Assembly: GCF_051859565.1 (NCBI RefSeq) | Contig: NZ_JBHYFK010000008.1 | Coordinates: 86,187 to 150,186, forward strand | Length of the DNA stretch: 64,000 nucleotides | Reading direction: 5' to 3' | From: Glycocaulis sp051859565 | GTDB taxonomy: Bacteria; Pseudomonadota; Alphaproteobacteria; Caulobacterales; Maricaulaceae | Shown: positions 25,126 to 33,536 of the stretch, one piece after another | Layout: each line of letters opens with the position of its first letter | Numbering within the stretch: position 1 is the stretch's first letter | Made by a program: the position numbers and the translations under genes | Notes under the pieces: generated by a model | The model's database searches: none | Told to the model about the DNA's origin: nothing | Seen by the model: only the letters and a program-made list of their open reading frames with translations

Positions 25126-26082
25126 ATGCTGAAAATTGCCTTCCAGATGGACCCGGTCACGGGCGTCAATGTGAATGCGGATTCCACCTTCGACATTGCG
25201 CTGGAAGCCTTCTCGCGCGGCCATGAAATCTGGGTCTATGAGCCGAAAGACATGGCCATGGAGGATGGCAGGGTGCGCGCGCGCGCGCAGAGAGTGCGCG
25301 AGCTGAAACGCGTGCAGGGCGAGCATGCGGTGCTGGACGAGGCGGTGGTGCTGGACCTTGCGAGCGTCGACGTGATCTTCCTGCGCCAGGACCCGCCCTT
25401 TGACATGGCCTATATCACCAGCACCCACATGCTGGAGGCGCTGCAACCCGGCGTGCTGGTGGTCAATGACCCGGCAGAGGTGAGGAACGCCCCTGAAAAG
25501 CTGTTCGTCACGCGCTTTGAAGGGCTGATGCCGCCCACCCTCATCTCGTCCTCGCTCGCCGATATCCGGGCCTTCTTCGAGGCGCACGGGCGCGACATCG
25601 TGGTGAAGCCCTTGTTCGGTAATGGCGGGGCGGGCGTGTTCCGCATCCGCGAGTCTGCCGAGAACCTCGCCTCGCTCTTGGAACTCTTCGCACAGGTCAG
25701 CCGCGAGCCGCTGATGGCGCAAGCCTTCGTTCCCGATGTGCGAAACGGCGACAAGCGCGTGATCCTCGTCGATGGCGAGCCTGCGGGCGCGATCAATCGC
25801 GTGCCGGCCGAAGGCGAGGTGCGCGCCAACATGCATGTCGGCGGCAAGGCGGTGAAATCCGATCTCTCGGCGCGTGATCTGGAAATCTGCCGGATTATCG
25901 GCCCGGAATTGAAGGCGCGCGGCCTCGTCTTTGTCGGGATTGACGTGATCGGGGATTATCTGACCGAGATCAATGTCACCTCGCCCACCGGCGTGCAGGA
26001 GCTGCGCCGCTTCTCCGGCATCGATGTCAGCAAGATGCTGATCGACTGGGTGGAGGCAAAACGGGGCGGCAAAGCCTCGTGA
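25126..26082 (+). CDS. gshB: Glutathione synthetase
   Basis: GshB adds glycine to gamma-glutamylcysteine with ATP. The 318 residues start MLKIAFQMDPV, the family N-terminus. The ATP-grasp elements are IVVKPLFGNGGAGVFRI (lysine and Gly-rich loop), FVPDVRNGDKRVILVDGE, and VGIDVIGDYLTEINVTSPTG with the metal ligands Asp/Glu/Asn. Its stop overlaps the GTG start of the next gene. The upstream retron has no shared reading direction constraint, so gshB needs its own promoter in 25050-25125, where none is obvious. Confidence 0.97.
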   Translation: MLKIAFQMDPVTGVNVNADSTFDIALEAFSRGHEIWVYEPKDMAMEDGRVRARAQRVRELKRVQGEHAVLDEAVVLDLASVDVIFLRQDPPFDMAYITSTHMLEALQPGVLVVNDPAEVRNAPEKLFVTRFEGLMPPTLISSSLADIRAFFEAHGRDIVVKPLFGNGGAGVFRIRESAENLASLLELFAQVSREPLMAQAFVPDVRNGDKRVILVDGEPAGAINRVPAEGEVRANMHVGGKAVKSDLSARDLEICRIIGPELKARGLVFVGIDVIGDYLTEINVTSPTGVQELRRFSGIDVSKMLIDWVEAKRGGKAS

Positions 26083-26831
26083 TCGATCCGCTGCACCTGA
26101 AAATGCAATGGGCGCTCTCCTATCCGTTCACCCGGCCGGAGGGTGATTTCCTGTTCGTGGATGGCCGCACGCTCGATATCCGGTCGCGCCGTGGCCCGAT
26201 CAGCGATTGGCAGGTGGCGGAGGGCGGTCATATCCGTTCCCTCGCCGATGTGGTGGGGGCGCAGAGGGCGGCACGGCTTGATGAGGGCGCGTATCACCCG
26301 GTGGTGGCGGTGGGGTCCAACGCCGCGCCGGTGCAGCTTCAAAGGAAGTTCGCAAGATATATCGATGACGTGGTGATCCCGGTCATCGCGGTCAGCCTGC
26401 CGGGCCATGTCATCGCCTGGGCCAACCGCATCGCGGTCTATGGCTCGGTGCCCGCCACGCTTGCCGAAGAGCCGGGCGCCAGCGTCTCGGCCTGGGCGAC
26501 GCTGCTTTCCCCCCGCGACTATGCGCTGATGAACGCCACGGAGGATCTGGGCGTCGTTTATGAGGCCGTGCCGGTGGCCGTGGAGGGCGCGCCGGAGGCC
26601 GTTCATGGACCGTTCGAGGCCTATCGCTGCCTGACCGGGCATTTCAATGTGCGGGTCAGCGCGTTTGCCGCGACAAACTCCAACCTCCCCCAGGGCAATC
26701 AGTGGACCGCGCAGGAGCTGGCGATATCGCGCCTCGGTCTTGAAACGCCGGTGGACAGGTTCGTGGCCGAGACGGTGAGCGATGCCGGGCTGGCGGCAGA
26801 ACGCGACCGGGCGCTCAGCCGGGCTGGTTAG
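26079..26831 (+). CDS. Unknown protein, possibly gamma-glutamylcyclotransferase-like, coupled to gshB
   Basis: 250 residues, GTG start overlapping the gshB stop (GTGA). Near residue 76 it reads VAVGSNAAPVQLQRKF, which resembles the YGSN nucleotide-like loop of the GGCT/AIG2 fold, and LMNATEDLG and CLTGHFNVRVSAF follow. No signal peptide or membrane helix. Coupling to gshB would fit a role in glutathione or gamma-glutamyl metabolism, but the catalytic Glu cannot be assigned with confidence. The 3' end overlaps the convergent small gene by 17 bases. Confidence 0.6.
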   Translation: MIDPLHLKMQWALSYPFTRPEGDFLFVDGRTLDIRSRRGPISDWQVAEGGHIRSLADVVGAQRAARLDEGAYHPVVAVGSNAAPVQLQRKFARYIDDVVIPVIAVSLPGHVIAWANRIAVYGSVPATLAEEPGASVSAWATLLSPRDYALMNATEDLGVVYEAVPVAVEGAPEAVHGPFEAYRCLTGHFNVRVSAFAATNSNLPQGNQWTAQELAISRLGLETPVDRFVAETVSDAGLAAERDRALSRAG

Positions 26832-27138
26832 CTGCCGGTTTCAGCCGGGCGCTGAGGGCGCTTACCCGCCAGACGATCCAGATCGCAGCCCAGATATTGC
26901 CCAGAAAGGGCAGGGGCAGGATGAAGGCCAGCGCGATCAGCCTGTTGCGCTCAAACAGCCAGATGATGACGGCCAGAAAGACAAAGCCGAGATAGAGGTC
27001 GATCAGGGCGACCACGCCCCACGGATCCTCGATCATGGCCGAGAAGCTCGCCCCGATATTGGCGGCTTGGGCGGCCCAGAGAATGCTGGCGAGCAGGGCT
27101 ATCCCGCCCAAGCCGAGAAGAATGCGAAGAAGGGTCAT
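26815..27138 (-). CDS. Small membrane protein, three predicted helices
   Basis: 107 residues with hydrophobic segments at about 4-24, 42-64 and 68-92. The conserved-looking stretch DPWGVVALIDLYLGFVF resembles a widespread family of uncharacterised inner-membrane proteins (DUF1475-like; I am not certain). The ATG at 27138 was chosen because upstream sequence is hydrophilic and unmatched. It is convergent with the GGCT-like gene, whose last codons it overlaps. Confidence 0.7.
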   Translation of the reverse strand: MTLLRILLGLGGIALLASILWAAQAANIGASFSAMIEDPWGVVALIDLYLGFVFLAVIIWLFERNRLIALAFILPLPFLGNIWAAIWIVWRVSALSARLKPAANQPG

Positions 27139-27197
27139 GGCTGGCTCCCGTACGGGTGAGGTTTCCCTCATCGATACGGAAGCCAGCCATTGCCGGT

Positions 27198-28511
27198 TCA
27201 GGTTCTGGCGGTATCGTCCGGCGTGCTTGCCGGCATGGGCTTGTCGGCCGGGGCGCGGAAACGCTCCTCGTCCAGCTCGCCCTCCCACTTGGCCACGGCC
27301 ACCGACACGGCAGCATCGCCGGTCACATTGAGCGCCGTTCGGGCCATGTCCATGATCCGGTCAACCGGCAGGATGAAGCCGACAATGATGGCGATCTGCT
27401 CTGGCGGCACGTTGAACGTGCTCAGCACGATGGCCAGCAGGAAAAGCCCCGCGCTGGGGATGCCGGCCGCGCCGATGGAGGCGATGGCAGCGGTGAACGC
27501 GATCATGAAATAGTGCGTCAGCGTCAGGTCATAGCCGAAGGCCTGCGCGGTGAAGAGCGCCAGGATGCCGAGATAGAGCGCAGTGCCATCCATGTTGATC
27601 GTCGCGCCCAGCGGCAGGACAGAGCCGGCCACAGAGCGCTTCACGCCGAGATTATTGACTACGTTGGAGATGGTCACCGGCAGGGTGGCCGATGACGAGG
27701 CGGTGGAATAGGCGACGGCCTGCGCATCGACAATGCCGCGGGCAAAGTCCAGCAGAGGCAGGCGCAGGACGAATTTGATCAGCCCGCCATAGACCAGCAC
27801 CGCATGGGTGAAGAGGCCCAGATAGACGGTGAGGATGAGAAGGCCGATTGAGGCAAACGCCTCCAGACCCTGGCTCACCGTGGTATAGGCGACGAGCGCG
27901 AATACGCCGAACGGCGCCACTTCCATCACCATATGGGTGACTTTGAGCACGACATCAGAGGCGGAGTTGAACAGATCGCCCACCGGCTTGCCGGCCTTGC
28001 CCGCCAGCAATATGCCGATACCCAGCAGGACCGCAAAGAAGATCACCGCCAGCACGTCGCCATCGGCCAGCGCGGCAACCGGATTGTCGGGCACGATGGA
28101 GAGAAGCCGGCTGCCCAGCCCTTCGGCTTCCATGGAAACCGGCACGGCATCCGTCCCGCCCAGGTCTGCGCCCGCGCCGGGGCGGAAGAGCAGGCCAAAG
28201 ATGATGCCAATGATGTTGGCAAAGAAGGTGGTGCCAAAATAGAGGAGCAGCGTCTTGCCGCCGATCGGGCCAAGGCGCTTGGGATCACCCAGCGCGTAGA
28301 CGCCCGCCACCAGCGTGGTCAGGATCAGGGGCACGATGAGCATGCGGATGAGGCGGATGAAAAGGTCGCCGACCGGGCGGACATAGCTCTCGATGAGATT
28401 GGTGGCGGCCTCTGCACCCATCATCTGGGACATCAGCGCGCCAAAGCCGATGCCCAGCACGAGGGCACCCAGCACGCGCTTCCACAGTGCCGTTCCAAAC
28501 CACCATTTCAT
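27198..28511 (-). CDS. Dicarboxylate/amino acid:cation symporter (DAACS family)
   Basis: 437 residues, glutamate/dicarboxylate-type secondary transporter of the inner membrane driven by sodium or protons. Family landmarks: the serine-rich hairpin HP1 (STASSSATLPVTI), the NMDGTAL motif of TM7, and HP2 with GIPSAGLFLL. A 20-residue loop near 130-150 contains extra hydrophilic residues. The ATG at 28511 follows GGGGAGCGCC. Substrate among glutamate, aspartate, serine and C4-dicarboxylates cannot be read from the sequence. Confidence 0.93.
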   Translation of the reverse strand: MKWWFGTALWKRVLGALVLGIGFGALMSQMMGAEAATNLIESYVRPVGDLFIRLIRMLIVPLILTTLVAGVYALGDPKRLGPIGGKTLLLYFGTTFFANIIGIIFGLLFRPGAGADLGGTDAVPVSMEAEGLGSRLLSIVPDNPVAALADGDVLAVIFFAVLLGIGILLAGKAGKPVGDLFNSASDVVLKVTHMVMEVAPFGVFALVAYTTVSQGLEAFASIGLLILTVYLGLFTHAVLVYGGLIKFVLRLPLLDFARGIVDAQAVAYSTASSSATLPVTISNVVNNLGVKRSVAGSVLPLGATINMDGTALYLGILALFTAQAFGYDLTLTHYFMIAFTAAIASIGAAGIPSAGLFLLAIVLSTFNVPPEQIAIIVGFILPVDRIMDMARTALNVTGDAAVSVAVAKWEGELDEERFRAPADKPMPASTPDDTART

Positions 28512-28608
28512 GAGAGGCGCTCCCCGCAGCAAAGCATGAACGCCACAGCCTAAGCGCCGCGCGCGCAGCGTCAATCAGGCGATGCGGCAAGCAGAAGGGA
28601 GGCGCGGA

Positions 28609-28929
28609 TCAGGAGCGGGCCTGGCGCCGGCGGGTGAGGGCATCAAAGCTCTTGATGAAGGCGATGCGCGCCATCAGCACGGCCCAGACGGACCCGATCA
28701 CCAGCAGCAGTACGCCATGGGCCTCGCTCGCCCAGATGCGCGAGACGAAAACGATCGCCAGCGCAAAGATCATGTGCCGGCCGACATGGCGCCATGTCAG
28801 GTCGCGATAGCGCGAGGCCCGGCGCATGGTGCGCGCCGAAAACCAGCGCCATGCGCTGCCCGCCTGCCCGGCATCATGCCGGTCGCGGTCGGTGGCGCTT
28901 TGCGCGATATGGTGAAGCGTATCAGCCAT
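28609..28929 (-). CDS. Small predicted membrane protein, function unknown
   Basis: 106 residues. A hydrophilic N-terminal third is followed by two hydrophobic helices (about 51-66 and 69-88) and a basic end (TRRRQARS). The shape resembles small 2TM proteins with an amphipathic region, but I recognise no family. It lies upstream of the symporter on the same strand, 97 bases away. Confidence 0.6.
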   Translation of the reverse strand: MADTLHHIAQSATDRDRHDAGQAGSAWRWFSARTMRRASRYRDLTWRHVGRHMIFALAIVFVSRIWASEAHGVLLLVIGSVWAVLMARIAFIKSFDALTRRRQARS

Positions 28930-29064
28930 AAGATCAGGATACGGAACTTAACCGCGTTCGTCAAGGTCAATCAAATTACTGATTTTTCGTAGATAAAATC
29001 TTTTACGACAATTTGGTGACTGTCGTGGTTTTTAAGAAAGCGTGAGTAGGTTCGGGCGCGTGCA
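28930..29064. other. AT-rich intergenic region
   Basis: Noticeably AT-rich compared with the surroundings (TTACTGATTTTTCGTAGATA near 28975). It probably contains the promoter of the minus-strand membrane protein gene. No gene or clear operator is seen. Confidence 0.3.
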
Positions 29065-29099
29065 AACAAAAACCCCGCCGCGGACGCTCCGCAGCGGGG
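29065..29099 (-). terminator. Intrinsic terminator after ahpD
   Basis: On the minus strand CCCCGCTGCGGA pairs with TCCGCGGCGGGG around a 3-base loop and is followed by TTTTTGT. It lies 27 bases after the ahpD stop. Confidence 0.9.
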
Positions 29100-29125
29100 C
29101 TTTCCAGGTGCCTGGGGCGCCGAAA

Positions 29126-29659
29126 TTACGCCGCAGCGGCGGTTTCGGCCTCGATCACGCTGGCGGCGGCATTGACCACGGAGGCGATGCGCACGGCGGT
29201 CTGGATCTGGTCGGCACTGATGCCATGCTTCTTCAGCTCGGCCTCGTGCGCGTCGATGCACATGCCGCAGCCATTAATGGCGGATACGGCGAGCGACCAC
29301 AGCTCGAAATCGGCCTTGTCCACGCCCGGATTGGCGATGACATTCATGCGCAGGCGCGCGGGCAGGGTCTTGTAGTCCTTGGCCGAGGCCAGATGCACGA
29401 AGCGGTAATAGACATTATTCATGCCCATCACGGCGGCGGCGGCCTTGGCGGCGTTCACAGCTTCGGGTGAAAGCTTGCCATCGACTTCACCGGCAATGGC
29501 GCGGATCAGCGCCGCATTGCCCGTGGCCCAGGCCGAGGCGAGGAAGCAGCCATATTTCTTCTGGTCGTCCAGTCCGGTCTCGCGCGCCAGCGAGGACAGG
29601 TTCAGCCGGATGTCCTTGGCGTAATCGGGGATGTGCTCTTTGAGGCTCTCAAGGCTCAT
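29126..29659 (-). CDS. ahpD: Alkyl hydroperoxide reductase AhpD
   Basis: AhpD is a thioredoxin-like CxxC peroxidase/reductant for AhpC. The 177 residues carry the active site NGCGMCIDAHE (two cysteines and the proton-relay His) near residue 130 and the family start MSLESLKEHIPDYAKDI. It follows ahpC on the same strand with a hairpin between them, implying partial readthrough. Together with the divergent oxyR this is a peroxide-response cluster. Confidence 0.96.
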   Translation of the reverse strand: MSLESLKEHIPDYAKDIRLNLSSLARETGLDDQKKYGCFLASAWATGNAALIRAIAGEVDGKLSPEAVNAAKAAAAVMGMNNVYYRFVHLASAKDYKTLPARLRMNVIANPGVDKADFELWSLAVSAINGCGMCIDAHEAELKKHGISADQIQTAVRIASVVNAAASVIEAETAAAA

Positions 29660-29697
29660 GGGGAGGCTCCGTGTCGGTATGTAGCAGATATGAAAAC

Positions 29698-29726
29698 GGG
29701 CCGCGCCGGGAGGAGTGACGCGGCCC
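29698..29726 (-). terminator. Hairpin between ahpC and ahpD (attenuator-like)
   Basis: GGGCCGCG pairs with CGCGGCCC around a 13-base loop; on the minus strand it is followed by GTTTTC. It probably lowers transcription from ahpC into ahpD. Confidence 0.55.
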
Positions 29727-29757
29727 GCTTTGCAGGGGCTTGAAGGGAATAAAGCCC

Positions 29758-30312
29758 TTAAGCCGCTTTGAGCGTCTCGCCGCCAACCGCGCGGTTGCAC
29801 GGGCACAGCTCGTCGGTCTGCAGCGCGTCGAGAACGCGCAACGTGTCTTCCGGGTTGCGGCCGACATTGAGGTTGGTCGCGTAGACGTGCTGGATCGTGT
29901 TCTGATCGTCCACGATGAAGGTGTAGCGGTAGGCGACGCCTTCGGGCGAACGGATGCCGAGCTGATCGACCAGCGAGCCGGTCGTGTCGGCAAACTGCCA
30001 CTGGTCCAGCTTGTTGAGGTCGGCATGCTCGCGGCGCCAGGCCAGCTTGCAGAACTCATTGTCGGTCGAGCCGGTCAGCACGACGGCGTCGCGGTCTGCA
30101 AACTCGTCATTGAGCTTGGCAAAGGCGACGATCTCGGTCGGGCACACGAAGGTGAAGTCCTTCGGGTAGAAGACGATGACCTTCCACTTGCCCGGGAAGC
30201 TGGCTTCAGTCAGCGTTTCAAACGCGGACTCGCCATTTTCCTCGTGATGGTTGAAGCCCGGCTTTACGCCCGTGATTTCAAATTCGGGAAGTTTCTGGCC
30301 GATACCCAGCAT
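29758..30312 (-). CDS. ahpC: Peroxiredoxin AhpC
   Basis: 184 residues, AhpC-type peroxiredoxin that reduces hydrogen peroxide and organic peroxides. The peroxidatic Cys is in FYPKDFTFVCPTEI; the C-terminal ELCPCNRAVGGETL contains the resolving cysteines used with AhpD. The ATG at 30312 (MLGIGQKLPEF) has GACAGGAGACG upstream. It is divergent from oxyR across 131 bases that contain an OxyR-like site. Confidence 0.96.
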   Translation of the reverse strand: MLGIGQKLPEFEITGVKPGFNHHEENGESAFETLTEASFPGKWKVIVFYPKDFTFVCPTEIVAFAKLNDEFADRDAVVLTGSTDNEFCKLAWRREHADLNKLDQWQFADTTGSLVDQLGIRSPEGVAYRYTFIVDDQNTIQHVYATNLNVGRNPEDTLRVLDALQTDELCPCNRAVGGETLKAA

Positions 30313-30422
30313 GTTCGTCTCCTGTCTGACTTGAATGATGGCCACGACGCGCGGGCGCCATGTGCTGCTGCAGCATGTGCTATGTTGCAGTTGCGAAAGC
30401 AAATCGATTGTCTCTGGATCAG

Positions 30423-30441
30423 CGATAGGCTATCTCGATAG
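30423..30441. promoter_or_regulatory. Candidate OxyR binding site
   Basis: GATAGGCTATCTCGATAGC contains ATAG/CTAT elements in inverted and direct arrangement, resembling the ATAG repeats bound by OxyR. It lies immediately before the oxyR ATG and upstream of the likely ahpC promoter, where autoregulation and activation would both be possible. Confidence 0.5.
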
Positions 30442-30443
30442 CC

Positions 30444-31382
30444 ATGAGTGCAAATCTTCCCACATTGCGGCAGTTGCAATTTCTTATTGTGCTGGCCGAG
30501 CATGGCAATTTCAGCCGCGCCGCCGAGGCCGCCCACGTTACCCAGCCTACCCTGTCGGCGGGTATCAAGGAGCTGGAGCTGAGTCTTGGCACCACGCTGG
30601 TAGAGCGCGGGGCACGCGGTGCCAGCCTGACGCCTGCCGGTGAAGCGGCTGCGGCAAGAGCGCGCACCATCCTCACCGAGGCGGAAGACCTTGTGCATGC
30701 CGCGCGCGCGGCTGGCGAGCCGCTGGCCGGGCAGTTCCGCCTTGGCGTGATCCCGACCATTGCGCCCTTCCTCCTGCCGCGCGTCCTCCCCGCCTTGCGC
30801 AGCGAATTTGCACAGCTGGAGCTGTTCCTGCGCGAGGATCTGACGCCGCGCCTTGTCGACGCCCTCAAGGAACGCCGGCTTGATGCTGCGCTGATCGCGC
30901 TGCCCTATGAGGCGGCGGGGATCGAGACGCGTTCCATTGCCATGGACGAATTCCTGTTTGCCTGCGCGCCAGGCCACAAGCTGGCGGATGCGAACCCGCT
31001 CAGCCCGGCCATGCTGGCTGATGAATCCCTGCTTTTGCTGGAAGACGGCCATTGCCTGCGCGATCATGCGCTCAGCGTGTGCTCAACCAGCCATAGCGCG
31101 TCAGGGCCCGGTTCGGGCCGGGCCGATGCTGCGCGGTCAGACTTTGCCGCCACCAGCCTGCACACGCTGGTGCAGATGGTCAGGAGCGGGCTGGGCGCCA
31201 CTCTCCTGCCGCGCCTGGCGGTTGATGGCGGGGTCGCTGAGGGGCTGGGCCTTGTCATCAAGCCGTTTGACCCGCCGGTTGCAGGGCGCGAGATCGGCAT
31301 GGCGTGGCGGCGCGGCTCTGCGCGTGCGGAAGAAGCGGCCAAGCTGTCCGGGGCGGTCAAGGCAGCGCTCGCACCGCGCTGA
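30444..31382 (+). CDS. oxyR: Hydrogen peroxide-responsive regulator OxyR
   Basis: 312 residues, LysR type. The N-terminal winged HTH is LPTLRQLQFLIVLAEHGNFS with AAHVTQPTLSAGIKELE. In the effector domain EDGHCLRDHALSVC provides the two redox cysteines spaced as in OxyR. A 15-20 residue polar insert (SHSASGPGSGRADAARS) follows the second Cys. Divergence from ahpC supports the assignment over a generic LysR. Confidence 0.93.
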   Translation: MSANLPTLRQLQFLIVLAEHGNFSRAAEAAHVTQPTLSAGIKELELSLGTTLVERGARGASLTPAGEAAAARARTILTEAEDLVHAARAAGEPLAGQFRLGVIPTIAPFLLPRVLPALRSEFAQLELFLREDLTPRLVDALKERRLDAALIALPYEAAGIETRSIAMDEFLFACAPGHKLADANPLSPAMLADESLLLLEDGHCLRDHALSVCSTSHSASGPGSGRADAARSDFAATSLHTLVQMVRSGLGATLLPRLAVDGGVAEGLGLVIKPFDPPVAGREIGMAWRRGSARAEEAAKLSGAVKAALAPR

Positions 31383-31478
31383 TCTTTACCCTGCGGCAAT
31401 AGCCGGTCTTCACGCTCGCGCAATAAAAGCGGTGCATAGCTGGCGGCGAGTTGTGCCGATGCGGGGAGATATAACGCC

Positions 31479-32288
31479 ATGAGTCTGATGTTGCTCGTCC
31501 TGATCGCGATTGTGCAGGGCCTGACCGAGTTTCTGCCCGTCTCCTCCTCCGCGCACCTGATCCTTGCCCCTCTGGCCTTCGGGGTAGAGCCGCAAAGCGT
31601 GCTCATCGATGTGATGGCGCATCTGGGTTCGCTGCTGGCCGTGATGGTCTATTTCCGCAAGGAAATCGCCCAGGTGATCGTGGGCGTGCTGGCCTGGTTT
31701 AGCGGCCAGATGACGCCCGGCGGACGCCTTGCCCTGCTGGTGGTGATCGCGACGCCGCCGGTGATGGTCGTGGCGGCCGTTCTCTACTTCACCGGCTGGA
31801 TGGATCTGGTGCGTTCGCCTGCCGTAATCGCGGCCGCCACGTTGGTCTTCGCGCTGCCGCTCTGGCTGGCTGACAGATATGGCCCGCGCGTGAAGACGGT
31901 GGAGACGCTGACCTACAAGGATGCTGCCGTGATTGGCCTTGCCCAGGCGGTGGCGATGATTCCCGGCTCCAGCCGCTCCGGCCTGATGATGACGGCAGCG
32001 CGCATGCTGGGGGCGGAACGCTCGGCCGCGGCCCGCTTTGCCATGCTGACCAGCATTCCCGTCATTGCCGCCTTCGGCCTGCAATCGGGTATTGATCTGG
32101 CGCGCGGTGAAGATCCGGGCGCGAGCCTCACGGACGGGCTGATTGCGGTTGGCCTCTCCTTTGCGGCGAGCCTTGTCGCCATTCACCTTCTTTTGAAGCT
32201 GGTGGACCGGTTCGGCTTTCTGCCCTTCGTCATCTACCGCATCGCGCTGGCTTTCGCGATTCTGGCGGTGATTATCTGGGTGGTGTGA
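31479..32288 (+). CDS. uppP: Undecaprenyl-diphosphatase
   Basis: UppP (BacA) dephosphorylates undecaprenyl pyrophosphate to recycle the lipid carrier of peptidoglycan synthesis. The 269 residues contain LTEFLPVSSSAHL with the catalytic Glu/Ser region and MIPGSSRSGLMM with the catalytic Arg, plus about eight membrane helices. Start is the ATG at 31479 with GGGGAG upstream. It ends 11 bases before the convergent epimerase stop. Confidence 0.96.
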   Translation: MSLMLLVLIAIVQGLTEFLPVSSSAHLILAPLAFGVEPQSVLIDVMAHLGSLLAVMVYFRKEIAQVIVGVLAWFSGQMTPGGRLALLVVIATPPVMVVAAVLYFTGWMDLVRSPAVIAAATLVFALPLWLADRYGPRVKTVETLTYKDAAVIGLAQAVAMIPGSSRSGLMMTAARMLGAERSAAARFAMLTSIPVIAAFGLQSGIDLARGEDPGASLTDGLIAVGLSFAASLVAIHLLLKLVDRFGFLPFVIYRIALAFAILAVIIWVV

Positions 32289-32299
32289 AGGGGAAAACC

Positions 32300-33262
32300 C
32301 TACTCCGCCGGTGCGAACTGGCCGCCTTGCCGGAAACGGTAGAGATAGGTTGGCACGATTGCCTCGACAGAGGCCGGGCTGATCCCCAGCTCTGCGAGCC
32401 CCGGCGCACCCTCGGCCACGACATTATCGGCTTTCAGCAAGGTCACCTGGTCGCGCGTGAGCACGGTTGGCACGAAGGGCAGGGCGCCTGCGATCTCGCC
32501 GGCAAACCCGATGCCGTAAGCGGCAAGCCACGGCACCGGCACCAGAAGGCGCGGACGCCGGATGGTGGCCGTAATGTACTGGAGCACGTCCTTGAAGCTA
32601 TAGCGGGCCGGACCGCCAAGCTCGTAGGTCTTGCCCTGTGCGGCCGGGTTTTCCAGCGCGGCCAGAACTGCCGCGCCGACATCGCCTGCCCAGACTGGCT
32701 GGAACACCGTCTTGCCGCCGCCGATCAGCGGCAGGGCCGGCGTATAAAGCGCCATCTGGGCAAACCGGTTGAAGAAGCTGTCCTCGGCTCCAAACACGAT
32801 TGAGGGGCGCAGAATGGTGGCGGTAGGGATAGCATCCATCACCGCCTTTTCCCCGGCGGCCTTGGTCTGCGCATAGGCGGACTTGCTGTCTGCGTCCGCT
32901 CCGATGGCCGAAATCTGCACAAACCGGGTAATGCCCGCAGCCTTTGCGGCCTGCGCGATGCTCTGCGCGCCTTGCGCCTGCACCGAGCGGAAGGTCTGCC
33001 GTCCGGACTGCGCCAGAATGCCGGTGAGGTTGATGACGGCGCTGGCGCCTTCAATAGCGCGCTCGATGGAGGCCTTGTTGCGCACATTGGCCTGGACCAG
33101 CTGTATCTGGCCGACTGAACCCATAGGTTTGAGATCAATCGCGGTGTGGGGCAGGCGCGTGGCTACGCGTACCCGGTAACCGGCCTTGACCAGCGCGCGC
33201 ACTGCATAGCGTCCGATGAAACCCGAACCGCCAAACACCGTGATCATTTCATCGCGCAGCAT
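32300..33262 (-). CDS. NAD-dependent epimerase, complex I NDUFA9-like
   Basis: 320 residues, atypical short-chain dehydrogenase with the Rossmann motif ITVFGGSGFIGRY, then VINLTGIL and YAQTKAAGE (in place of YxxxK). This is the pattern of the NDUFA9-like family common in alphaproteobacteria. In mitochondria the homologue is an accessory complex I subunit; bacterial function is unclear. ATG at 33262 preceded by AAGGGAGAGG. Confidence 0.88.
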   Translation of the reverse strand: MLRDEMITVFGGSGFIGRYAVRALVKAGYRVRVATRLPHTAIDLKPMGSVGQIQLVQANVRNKASIERAIEGASAVINLTGILAQSGRQTFRSVQAQGAQSIAQAAKAAGITRFVQISAIGADADSKSAYAQTKAAGEKAVMDAIPTATILRPSIVFGAEDSFFNRFAQMALYTPALPLIGGGKTVFQPVWAGDVGAAVLAALENPAAQGKTYELGGPARYSFKDVLQYITATIRRPRLLVPVPWLAAYGIGFAGEIAGALPFVPTVLTRDQVTLLKADNVVAEGAPGLAELGISPASVEAIVPTYLYRFRQGGQFAPAE

Positions 33263-33430
33263 GTGGGCCTCTCCCTTGAGCCTGGCCGGTTCGCGGGGGT
33301 ACCTCGCGAACACTGTCTGTGTCTTTAGCGGATAGACCAAATTTGCGGCCCGTTGGCAACGCCGCACAAGGCGCGTTGACAGCGCCCGCGCCCGCATTTA
33401 TCACCGCGCCTCCGACGCCTTCAGAGATAT

Positions 33431-33517
<87 letters not shown>

Positions 33518-33536
33518 TCTGGTTTGGTCTGTTGCG

